Of a DNA stretch of 64,000 bases, positions 1 through 10,242 are shown one piece after another (position 1 is the stretch's first letter; every line of letters starts with the position of its first letter). Source of the DNA: Onthophagus taurus (Eukaryota > Arthropoda > Insecta > Coleoptera > Scarabaeidae); the NCBI RefSeq assembly GCF_036711975.1, contig NC_091976.1, forward strand, positions 2,914,001-2,978,000. Reading direction: 5' to 3'. A program made the position numbers and the translations under genes. The notes under the pieces were generated by a model. The model did no database searches and was not told the origin of the DNA. It saw only the letters and a list, made by a program, of their open reading frames with translations.

Positions 1-645
1 CAAAATTATATATTCATTGTGCAAGGATTATAATTAGTAAAAGGTATAAGAAAATTGTAACACGAAGGAATTGGATGGAAATGGATTAATCATTCAAGAC
101 ACATTATACTAAAAGCTGCAAAAATTACATGTAGTAGATATAAAAGGTACAGCAACGTGAACCAGACAGTGTGGTGTTCAAAAAATAAAAGGTATCAGAA
201 ATAACAAATGAGCTTGTAAAGTTAATCAAAAGAAAAAAAACGCGAACATTATGGTGATTAAAGAGGGAAAGGAAGACAGTGAAATAAATGATGATTGAGC
301 CAAAAAAGCAAAATTGGACAAAATTCAGAGATAGCATGGAAAGAAACAGTAAGGAAAATCAAAAGTGTAACAGAGTTTAAATTAATATGTTTATTTAATA
401 AGACTAGAATAGTTCGAAAACAAACAGTTAGAGATTAAAGCTGTAAAGGATAAAAACGGATTAATACTGAGGGAAAGATGGAAGGAACACTTCATAGAAC
501 CGTTAAACGTAAATAGTCAAAATGAGATTACCGACCGCTATACCACAAGAAAAAATAACAGAAACAGAGGAGCGGACTCATCATAGAATCACATAGAAAT
601 CACCATAGAAATGATAAAATATATAGAATCACAAAGAAGAGAAGT

Positions 646-1103
646 ATATAATTTAAGTTAATATTCATTTCACCCTTTCTTGGATAAAGTAGGTAATAAA
701 TCTTTATTTACTAAGGTGATATGTTTAATTATGTTAATTGTCTTTATTAATTTCAGCCACCTGGCCGTCTTCAGAAGACCTGTCAGATATTATAAACGCA
801 CGTGAACATGTTAAATTTCAAAAACTAAACATTTAATCGTAAAGAACATGGTGTAATTTAGCGGGAAAACAGAGTTGTTGATTTTTTCAACAACTCTGTT
901 GATTTTTTCAACAACTCTGTTTTCCCGCTAAATTACACCACGTTCTTTACGATTAAATGTTTAGTTTTTGAAATTTAACATGTTCACGTGCGTTTATAAT
1001 ATCTGACATGTCTTCTGAAGACGGCCAGGTGGCTGAAATTAATAAAGACAATTAGCATAATTAAACATATCACCTTAGTAAATAAAGATTTATTACCTAC
1101 TTT
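646..1103. repeat. Penelope-type palindromic terminal-repeat piece
   Basis: Two arms of about 205 bp (roughly 685-889 and 900-1104) are near-perfect reverse complements around a short centre near 895. The 13 bases aaagaagagaagt occur directly before (633-645) and at the right edge (1104-1116). The RTE reading frame resumes after the insertion, which supports a target duplication. Each arm carries a CTGAAGA...GAAA core resembling the hammerhead ribozyme known from Penelope-like elements (751-774 on the minus strand, 1015-1038 on the plus strand). No protein is encoded. It is treated as an old fossil. Confidence 0.55.
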
Positions 1104-1247
1104 AAAGAAGAGAAGTGTTACCGCATATACTACAGCAAGTGTGGCAAAAAGAAATTTTACCTAAAGATTGATAAACGGCACTATTAGTTCCAAATCACAA
1201 GAAAAGAGGCAGAAAGGACTGCAATAATAGTAGAGGAATTACGCCCT

Positions 1248-3060
1248 TAACCCTTTGTGTCCCAAGAAGTCAAAAATTTTTAAACTTTGTGACAGAATTA
1301 AAATGCTATCAAAATACGCCTTTGGTATCAATTTTAGCAAAATATAACAATCCCCCATTCCAGGGGGATAATTTTAGTGATGTTGCAGTATACAAAAACT
1401 TTTATTGCTTATGACGCAGAAAATTTGTATATTTATTTATCAAACTTGTAGCCGCAGAATGATGAAAATCTAATAGCGTCATCCTTTCCTCTTCACATTC
1501 AGAATATTTTGCAAAAGAATTGACGAAGCATATATCTGTAAAACCAACGAAAAGCTTGTGCTGCTACTTCTTGGAACGGCGGTCGATTGCATACACTTAT
1601 CGACGTTAATCGGCATGATCTACCAAACCCATGTTTTTATTGTAATCATCAACGACTGAAGGATAGCTCAATTTTCGTTCCATTCTTTTGATTCCTTTTT
1701 ACGGTGGTCTCTTCTGTTCCATGAAAATTAGAGCAAAATTTCACGCACTTACTTCATTTGTAATAATTTATATCTAAATTTGAAATCCGGTCATCATAAT
1801 CTCCTCTTTTCATTCATTTATCATCTACCAAATTGTTTGGTGTACCTTTTTTGTGAGACCTTATTGTTCCATAAGCTAAGGTTATCTCAGTTTTCAGTTT
1901 TTCCAAATACTGGTAAAAAAGTTATCGAAATGAATCATTCTATTTTTATTCCACTCATCTTCAGTAAGTTGACGGACAATCCTTTCATCTAATCCATAAT
2001 CTTGAAATTTTTCTTCAGTTTCAGGAGATTTTCCCTGATACACATCAAATTCTTTATGTACCCTTTCTTATCTGCTTAGCACCAGAGCTTATAACCCCTT
2101 TTTATGGGCTTCATGGGATTGAATTGTTTCATACTTGACCTCCCTTTGAAGATTATCATGGATTCATTCACAGCCAACTGCCTAGTGCCATGATAATAAC
2201 TGGAGAACTGACGGTTCTTATCCATATTGTTCTTAGGAATAATGCTGTTAAATAAGTGTACACCCAAGTCTTCAGCATTATTCCAGATGAGTTTATAGCT
2301 TGTCAAACTGTGATAACTTATTAAGAAATGTATGCCAAGGAAACACTCTTCAGCAACACTTCTTCCTTCAAGTTTAGCGTTTTATTCCTTTGGGTGGCGT
2401 ACAAATTACTTTAAAAGGTAATATCTTTCGCACAGTCACCTATCAATATTAAAAAATAATCTGTGGGATTATTGCAAGTTGCAAAAGTATCATCAATTAT
2501 TCCCTCTGGATAATCATATCCTGGAATTTTAGTCTGTTTTTTCTTCTTGGGCCCATTGCCACGTATTTCTACTACTTCAGTCTCACCTTCCTTATTTTGA
2601 TTAGTTAATTGTTCTACTTCTTCATCTTCCAGCATAGAAACCTCACTAGCACTAGTAATGACAATGTCATCTTCTATGTCTGTTCAGAATTATCCAACGG
2701 GAGATTTTCTAATTCAACACAAACTTTTTCAGTCTCAACCAAAAGTTCTTCATCAGTTAAAGCTTTGTTCAAGTACCAAAATGTATCTGTATTCGCTTGG
2801 CTCATTTTTACATCAATCTTAATATTGTACTTGTAAGTACCAAACACAAAATGTAACTTTTTTCGGGATCAAAACAAGAAATGTTTGAAAATTGTAATTG
2901 CAATACCTAAACAATACAAGAAGCTGCTTACAAATCACACCTAATTATCATTTTTCAAAGAGATACCTTTTTGAACAACAAAATTCAGCAACACCACTTT
3001 TCATTAAACTTCTAACCTCACATCTAGATGAATAACTTAAAATATACCTAAAAACCCTAC
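1248..3060 (-). mobile_element. piggyBac-type DNA transposon relic
   Basis: The minus strand encodes a broken piggyBac-type (DDE_Tnp_1_7) transposase. It starts near 2806 with MSQANTDTFWYLNKAL, shifts frame, and continues with an acidic stretch (2635-2411). It then reads RQLAVNESMIIFKGRSS and PIKRGYKLWC (2306-2076), and later RMIHFDNFFTS (about 1900). In the first signature the usual Asp of the SVDESM-type motif is Asn, which would remove a catalytic residue. The left edge reads TTAACCCTTTGTGTCCC at 1247, fitting the TTAA target and CCC start of the family. It lies inside the RTE-type LINE. The right terminus was not recognised, so that coordinate is approximate. Confidence 0.7.
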
Positions 3061-4025
3061 AGTGTGGATTGCGTCATTCTTTATACAGGTTCTTGTATAG
3101 TAGAAAGTACCGACAGCTCTAAATGCGCTGAATAGATGACTACAGTTTAAAATGAGTGTTTAAAACTACCGGTACTTTAAAAATAGAAAAAAAGCTACAA
3201 TAGAAAAAACCCTGGATGAATCACAATATGGTTTTAGAAAACACAGGAGCATCCAAGACCATACCTTTACAATCAAATAAATAATAGTAATCAATCTGCA
3301 GCAGGGAAAAGTTTACTTGGGATTCATTGACTTGGAAAAAGCGTTTGATATGAGGAATAGGAATATTAAAGGAAAGATTTTAAATATTATAAAAATGTTC
3401 GCTCCATATACTAATGTTATGAAAAAATATCAACATTACATTATCCCTAGAAACTGTTAACTGTATTTCACACAATATTTAAGTTGTTAATACTGTCAAG
3501 AAAAAGATAAAGCACACCATATACCCAAACATAAACTTTAATTTACTGTAGGGCGTCATTTAAAAGTTGCGCCGCATTTTTCCCCAATTTAAAAACAAAT
3601 CGATATATTTCAACCCACAATATCTTCACCAAATTATACGACCAAGTTATATGGGCAAAAAACGAAATTGATGGAGCTTTAGAAATTGTATAAGTAGTAT
3701 AGCACTTCGAGGCTTTCAATAAATCCCAATTGAACGAAATATTTAGTCATAGGAGGAAACGGAAACGACTTCTCAATCGAGAGGATGAATATTAAAAACA
3801 CCAAAGTGTTAGTGACTACAAGTATCTTGAAATTAAAATATTGAATACCGGCGACGATAATGATAAAATTATAAGTAGCAATGGGTAAATAAAAGTAAAC
3901 TAAAACTCTAACTCTAATGTATAAGACGGTAATGGAAAGCATAGGCTCATATGGTTCTAAGCTATGGACCATGAATAAAAGAAGCAAATCAAGATTGAAC
4001 TCCGCTGAAATGGACTACTGGAGTC

Positions 4026-5545
4026 ACTTTTTTTATTGCAATAGAGTTTAAAAAATCTACCATTTTGTCTTTTTTGCACACAATAATTTAAATATTATTA
4101 AATAATTTATATATATTTATATTTTATTGGTTTCATTCAATTCTACAACATTATTCATGAGTCCTAATTCCTAATTAATGATTGTTATACAAAAAAAAAA
4201 TGGTCTCAGCAAAGATAGGCAGCCAACCTTATAGTAGAGACTAAGCATGAGTCACAAAAAACAATCAAGTTGTACCAGTAAAACTTGTAAACAACACTGT
4301 ACTTGAAATTCTTCTTAGTAAATTAATTTAATATTGAAAATTGCATTGTATTGTTTAAAATTAATTTAACATTTAATGTGATTGATAAATCATGCGTTAA
4401 TTATAAAAGATTCATTGTTTAATTTACAAAAAGTTTTCTTTGAACAGATAAAAACTATATTATGTACACATTTTTTCAAAATCAAGCAATTTTGCAATTT
4501 AGCAATAGATGATTTACAATTTTTTTGTAATTTTAAGTCATAATACAGAATTATTTTTGTAATACATTAACACAAAAAAGATTGTAATTTTATGCTGATT
4601 AATTTATGAACATGATAAAAAAAATTAAACTATTACCTGTTAAACTGAAGAATTAGATTACAGAAAAACCATAATTGGTGTCATTTAATTGTTAAACAAA
4701 ATAACTTTCTTGAGGGTGTTTGTGATTTCAGTGCAAGATTAAATAGTGTACAACTGAGACAATCTATACTTTTAGAGGGCTGGCCCCACCTAAAATACAC
4801 AATAAAAATATATCTTAGGTCTTATACATATAGAAATGTATTATTTTAACTAATAATTAGAAGTAAATGTCCTCAATGTACAATTTATGGATATATTTAT
4901 TATATTATTATAGTTTATAAATTATACAACTGCAATTCAAGTCAATGAAGCATGACATAGCCTTGATATCACAGAAACCACGAGATAAAGTGTGATTATG
5001 AAATATAACAGTTATTGAAAGAATCAGAAAGTTTCAAAAATATCATAGTGCGTCCGAAAAATACAAAATATAAGCGAAAAAACCCTGAACCGGGTCTAAA
5101 TATTTAAATTTGTTGTAATTTTTTAGGTTCAGAGTTTACATTTTTTTTTTGCAATTTTTCAACTAGTTATGACGTCGACGAAATTTATTTTCAAATAGCA
5201 ATTCCCCATTTTTATTATGCAACATGAATCAACATTTTTTCTGAATTTAGTATACATAAGAAAATTTTAGAAGTTTATTTATTTCAAATTTGCTTTAAAT
5301 GATAAAAATAATCTCAAAAGTAAGTGATTTAGTAAGGTTTATTACTACTTAAATAAATTATATAAACTATTATTACATAATTTTTATGTTAATTACTTGT
5401 TTATTATTTTTATTTGTTTTAGAAAAAAATTACTTTGGAAAAAATTTGGTTGTAATAATAAAAATAGCAGTAGCTATTGGTAATAATCGTTTTAATGATA
5501 AATAACAAATAAAATTAATAATTTAAATAAATAAGTTCAAAGGGT
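4026..5545. other. AT-rich intergenic sequence
   Basis: No open frame, repeat pair or RNA gene that I can support. The stretch is very AT-rich with homopolymer runs. Confidence 0.5.
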
Positions 5546-5835
5546 ATACCTTGAGCAGCTGCTTATCAGCAATGATTTTGAAATTCTTCCTGACAACTTC
5601 TTCTTGGATTCTGATTATTTGTTTACCAGTGGTATTGGTTCCAGTGGTATAAACTTTGCTCTTCAAATATCCATGCAGTTATCCTAGAGGAATAAGTCAC
5701 TCAATTGGCCTTGTTCTTCCAAGCCATCTTGTGAAAAATAACTGGTTCAAATAAGGTTGAACAGGAAGGGCATAGTGTGGTGGCACACCATCTTGTTGGA
5801 GAAATCCCTGCTGCTGAAATTGAATTCATATATTT
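5546..5835 (-). mobile_element. IS630/mariner-type transposase fragment
   Basis: Read on the minus strand, the segment gives GFLQQDGVPPHYALPV, then FFTRWLGRTRPIE, and later GYLKSKVYT. These are the second catalytic Asp block (QQDG.PPHYA) and the C-terminal GYLKSKVY block of mariner-type transposases common in insects. The catalytic WP.SPDLTPLDFF stretch between them is eroded, with a stop. The same family occurs, more complete, in the element at 37334-39496. No TIRs were found, so this is a fragment. Confidence 0.65.
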
Positions 5836-6810
5836 AATTTATTTATTGAAAGTAGCATCTATGAAAAGAAACAAAAAAAAACATCAGCAAAATATAAATA
5901 ATACACTGTTAATTAATTATCCTAACCCAGGTGACTTGTGTAATATTAGCTGCCTATCTCCAAATCATCGATTTTTAAGCGACATGTCTATTCTTAAATT
6001 ATACCTAAATTTTTTTATAAAAATTCTTACCTCATCCATGCCAAACAACTTGTTCTTAATCATCTTCGAAATGCAGAATTGAACATCTGCCTTTTTTGTG
6101 TTTATTCGATGATAATTGATAACCCATATGCAATATTTAGACATTTCTACGACGTTGCTTTTAAAAAAAACTGTCAACAACACAAAAGAAGCTTTTTTGA
6201 GGCCAACTATTCTTTGTATGGCGTCAAAATGAACCGTACGAGTAATGCGAGGTCAATGAAAAAGCTTACGAGTCGCTGAAATGACATCTGGGGTAGGTTG
6301 GGTATAGTTAGGTTTCCCATTAATAGATGGCATGATTTAAATTATTCTACATTTTTACATACAATTTATTTTTATTATTGTTTATGTATTTATTGAGAGC
6401 AATATTTAATTACAAAGATAATTTAATGATTTAAGTATGATACCGTTAACACTTGGTTTATATAAACCTGAAAAGCGTTGTCCTATGCCAACATGAGTAG
6501 TTTCACGCAAAAGTATCGGTGCATGCATTGCAAATATGATTCTAAAAAAGCTTTATACATATTATACTATGTATAGAAATGAAACTTTAAACAATAAATA
6601 AGATTTAATTGTGTTTAACATTTCTTGTTCATTATTATTTTTTGATGGTGTATCTTAAAGTTAATAAATAGAGGCTAACGTTAGTTATTTTATTATCTCA
6701 GACGACAATGCCATGCTTGGTTAAGAAAATCTCAAAAGAAAATTATAGGTACAAAGCTTCAACTGACTGATCGTCGTTTAATTATTTGATATTATAAATA
6801 AAATAAATAT
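5836..6810. other. unassigned spacer left of the histone pair
   Basis: AT-rich. On the minus strand near 6330-6270 a short frame reads MPSINGKPNYTQPTPDVI, and nearby short open frames (6183-5965) look fragmentary. I do not recognise them. The histone-linked duplicated sequence begins at about 6810. Confidence 0.4.
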
Positions 6811-6875
6811 TATATTGATATTTGTCGCAATCGTAGACATCGATAGATAGTTCATTATTCTGATATTAGGTTTGT

Positions 6876-6891
6876 GGCCCTGAGAAGGGCC
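6876..6891 (-). terminator. histone mRNA 3' stem-loop (H2A copy 1)
   Basis: On the minus strand it reads GGCCCTTCTCAGGGCC. This is a 6-bp stem with a 4-nt loop that fits the metazoan consensus GGYYYTTYTNARRRCC, which directs non-polyadenylated 3' processing in S phase. It lies about 40 bases past the stop of the broken H2A. Confidence 0.9.
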
Positions 6892-6931
6892 GTTTGCTAA
6901 TGTGCCGCGGCGGCAAGGATATAAGAAGAAT

Positions 6932-7317
<386 letters not shown>

Positions 7318-7554
7318 GGCGACTTAGATTAGTTGATTGTTGATTAAATGTGTGCCGAAAACTTCAACAATATGGTTCTAGTTTCAATGCCAGCGAACGG
7401 TGAACGGTGAACTTGACGGGCCTCTTGAGGTTCCTGGAATCTTCCTTAACCCTCTTCATCGGATCTAAAACAGACGGAAAATATATTAGTTAATATTCGC
7501 TAAATTAGCGATATCGGAAGTGGATTTGGAAAGGACAGTCGGGTTCCCGGATCG

Positions 7555-10242
7555 TCAGACGAGAAGCAGCCTTGGCCGTTTATGGCGAAGGTGTTCAACG
7601 TCGTAATCCGTTAATCCCGCTAGGAGGGGATTTGGGTGGTCTTCGAGCCGCGTAAACTCGGTACTGGCTTTGTTCCGAATGAATTCCTCGATGGTCACCA
7701 TCTGGGAATCATTGTGCAGTGTCGCATTACTGACAAACCAAGGAGCATCGAATGCCATCCTTAGGACCTTGTTCTGAACCACTTGGAGTTTTTGCACGTG
7801 CGAGTGCGCGGCGTAACCCCAGACTGAAGAAGCGTATGTCATCGCAGGTCTGATAACCGCTTTGTAGAGTCGAATCTTCCGGAGAGGATCCAACTTACTT
7901 CGGCGATTTATCAGAGCGTACAGATTGACCAGAGCTACCTTCGCCCGGTTCGCCATGGCCTCGATGTGACTTTTCCAAGTTAGTTTAGAGTCCAGAATGA
8001 CACCCAAATACCTGGTTTCGGAATGCCAGGGAAGCTCGTTCCCTCGCAGTACCAACGCATCGGGGGGTCTCTGTCTACGCCGAGTAAAGAGTACTGCGGT
8101 ACTTTTATCAGCGTTGATTTTGACCCGCCACTTTGCGAAGTAGTCTTGCAGCTGATCCGATGCTGTCTGCAGTCTACGAGCGGCGATCTCGGGGGACCAA
8201 GATCTGCTGTAGATGCACACATCGTCGGCGTACATCGCTAACTGAGTGCCCTCGCACCGGGGTAGGTCGCTAACAAAGATACAAAAGAGTATCGGTGAAA
8301 GCAACGACCCCTGAGGGACGCCAGCAGTTAGGATTCGCTCTGTCGAACGCGTACCGTTCAATTTGATGCGCGCCTTCCTACCGCCAAGATAGGACGCGAT
8401 CAATTGAACCAACGCCAGGGGCACGCCCGCTTCTAGCATTTTGAACAAAAGTCCTTCATGCCATACTTTGTCGAACGCCTTGGCAACATCGAAAAGCGCC
8501 GCACAAGTGCTTTGCTTTCGATTGAAGCCTTCGGTTATGTATTCGACAAGTCGCAGTACCTGGTGTACGGTCGAATGTTTGGGTCGGAAACCAAACTGTT
8601 CGTCCTGAATGAGCTTAAGATCTTGAACTGATCTTTGTAGCCTCGTCTGGACGATCCTCTCGCATACCTTGCCGAGACAAGAAAGCAAACTGATGGGCCT
8701 GTAGCTTTGCGGGAACGTTAGGTTCGCCCCGGGTTTCGGTAACACGACGACGTCCGCGTATTTCCACTTGGTAGGGAAATGCCGCAGCCGGAAAGCCGCA
8801 TTGATGATTCCCGTCAGCGAAACGACCGCTTTTAAAGGCATGGCCTTTAAAGCAGCGTTTCCTATCCCGTCCGGTCCCGATGCCTTCTTCGACTTACATC
8901 TCGCGATTGCCTCTTTCACCTCGGTCGGAGAAGCGTGCTCGATATGCCGACGATCTTCTACGGCCAGCCGCCTACTCACTACGCGTTCGACTCGATCGAT
9001 GAAATCTTCATCTTCGTCATCGTCGCATAGCGGGCTGCACTGGTTTTCGAAGTTATCGGCATGAGCCTCTGCTTTCTCTTCGAGAGTGAAAGCCATTCCG
9101 GTTTCACCGTGAATGGGCGGCATGCGCGTCGTGTTCCCCTTCAGCACCTTGACCATCTTCCAACGGGAGTGATCGTCTTCGGTGTTCAGGGCGTCGAGTT
9201 TGGCGTCGAAAGACGCGTATCGGAACTCCGCGAGCTCCCTTCTCACATCACCGCGCAGACGGTTATAGCGACGCTTGAGATCGGGATCCCAATTGCGCTG
9301 ATAAGTCCGCCTGACGCGATCACGCTCCCGCATAAGTTCCCTGATGTGCGCCGGAAGCACCCATCGATGGTCCTTTACGGGAATCGTGTTGGTCGCGTAT
9401 CGAAGAGAATTCTCGATTGCGACCGTGAGTCGTTCAACAGCCTCATCCAGTTCCTGAGCGTTGTGGATCGGTCGTATTTGTCCCATATTGTGGTGCAAGT
9501 GGTCGCTAAAAGCCGGCCACGATACAGTGGAACGTTCAACCGGGACGCGAACGTCCGGGACGTCTCCTAGCTGCAGCAGCACAGGGAGATGATCGGAACT
9601 AAGTTCGTTGAGCGTGGTAACTCTATGAACTAGTCGGACATCTTTGATTACAACCACGTCCAAAACGTCAGATCGTTGCCCTTCGTTCGACGGGTAATAC
9701 GTGTGGTCGGCGGGGGCATCGGTGACAATGCCCGTCTCGTCGGTAAAACTCCGCAGTATTTTACCGTTCGCGTTTGCGATCCGACTGTTCCACGATGGGT
9801 GCTTAGCGTTTAGGTCGCCGGCGATAACCACGCCTTTGTCCGTATCCAAGACACCCGTTAGATCGTCTTCCAACAACCGCCGATTCGGCGGATTGTAAGC
9901 GGCGACCAAGCGGACGCACCCCGATAGTGTTCGTACCACAATCGTAGTAGCTTCGAGATGTTGAAGAGGGGGAGTCAGATCTTCGTAATGATCCAAACTG
10001 GTCCTTACAAAGATGGCTGTCCCGCCGCCTCTTGCTCCAACTCTATCGTTTCGATAGAAGCGATAATTGGGCAGCCGTGGCCTGTCGCCCGCTCGCAGAT
10101 GGGTTTCGCAAATGAGTATCGCGTCAAGGTCGTACCTTTCGGCGAACTCGCGAAGTTCATTCTGTTTACAGACAAGGCCGTTGGCGTTCCAATAAGCCAA
10201 CTCAAGCGATTGCGGTACTCTCGGTCTTCGATGAGTCATCAT
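7555..10242 (-). CDS. jockey LINE ORF2: AP endonuclease / reverse transcriptase
   Basis: This encodes the target-primed reverse transcription enzyme of the LINE. The N-terminal AP-type endonuclease spans about 215 residues with LAYWNANGL, ICETHL, GDLNAKHPSWNS and SSDHLPV, carrying the catalytic Asn, Glu, Asp and His. The RT follows with SGPDGI, YRPISLL, EQFGFRPKHST, LFDVAKAFDKVWH, AGVPQGSLLSP and the YADD box. A Cys/His-poor tail of about 200 residues closes it. The open frame extends to 10278. I prefer the ATG at 10242 because it overlaps the ORF1 stop as ATGA, giving 895 aa, and because residues before it add nothing conserved. Copy 2 shows the same overlap. Confidence 0.93.
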   Translation of the reverse strand: MMTHRRPRVPQSLELAYWNANGLVCKQNELREFAERYDLDAILICETHLRAGDRPRLPNYRFYRNDRVGARGGGTAIFVRTSLDHYEDLTPPLQHLEATTIVVRTLSGCVRLVAAYNPPNRRLLEDDLTGVLDTDKGVVIAGDLNAKHPSWNSRIANANGKILRSFTDETGIVTDAPADHTYYPSNEGQRSDVLDVVVIKDVRLVHRVTTLNELSSDHLPVLLQLGDVPDVRVPVERSTVSWPAFSDHLHHNMGQIRPIHNAQELDEAVERLTVAIENSLRYATNTIPVKDHRWVLPAHIRELMRERDRVRRTYQRNWDPDLKRRYNRLRGDVRRELAEFRYASFDAKLDALNTEDDHSRWKMVKVLKGNTTRMPPIHGETGMAFTLEEKAEAHADNFENQCSPLCDDDEDEDFIDRVERVVSRRLAVEDRRHIEHASPTEVKEAIARCKSKKASGPDGIGNAALKAMPLKAVVSLTGIINAAFRLRHFPTKWKYADVVVLPKPGANLTFPQSYRPISLLSCLGKVCERIVQTRLQRSVQDLKLIQDEQFGFRPKHSTVHQVLRLVEYITEGFNRKQSTCAALFDVAKAFDKVWHEGLLFKMLEAGVPLALVQLIASYLGGRKARIKLNGTRSTERILTAGVPQGSLLSPILFCIFVSDLPRCEGTQLAMYADDVCIYSRSWSPEIAARRLQTASDQLQDYFAKWRVKINADKSTAVLFTRRRQRPPDALVLRGNELPWHSETRYLGVILDSKLTWKSHIEAMANRAKVALVNLYALINRRSKLDPLRKIRLYKAVIRPAMTYASSVWGYAAHSHVQKLQVVQNKVLRMAFDAPWFVSNATLHNDSQMVTIEEFIRNKASTEFTRLEDHPNPLLAGLTDYDVEHLRHKRPRLLLV

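Larger units (their letters stand above)
240..4025 (+). mobile_element. decayed RTE-type LINE, split by two insertions
   Basis: Conceptual translation of the plus strand gives broken but ordered pieces of a non-LTR reverse transcriptase ORF. Around 465-530 it reads RERWKEHFIEPLN, the linker before the RT domain. Around 1140-1245 it reads WQKEILPKD, then VPNHKKRGRKDCNNSRGI (RT block with CNN..RGI). Around 3205-3360 it reads LDESQYGFRKHRS and GFIDLEKAFD (palm). Around 3810-4020 it reads DYKYLEI and YKTVMESIGSYGSKLW (thumb). Several stops and frame changes interrupt it. A palindromic Penelope-type piece (646-1103) and a piggyBac relic (from 1248) interrupt it. The block pattern fits RTE/BovB-like elements; the exact clade is an inference. 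Confidence 0.7.

Noticed and set aside
5965-6279. Short opposed frames as host exons
   Set aside because: Fragmentary, AT-rich, on opposite strands of the same DNA, with no recognisable domain.
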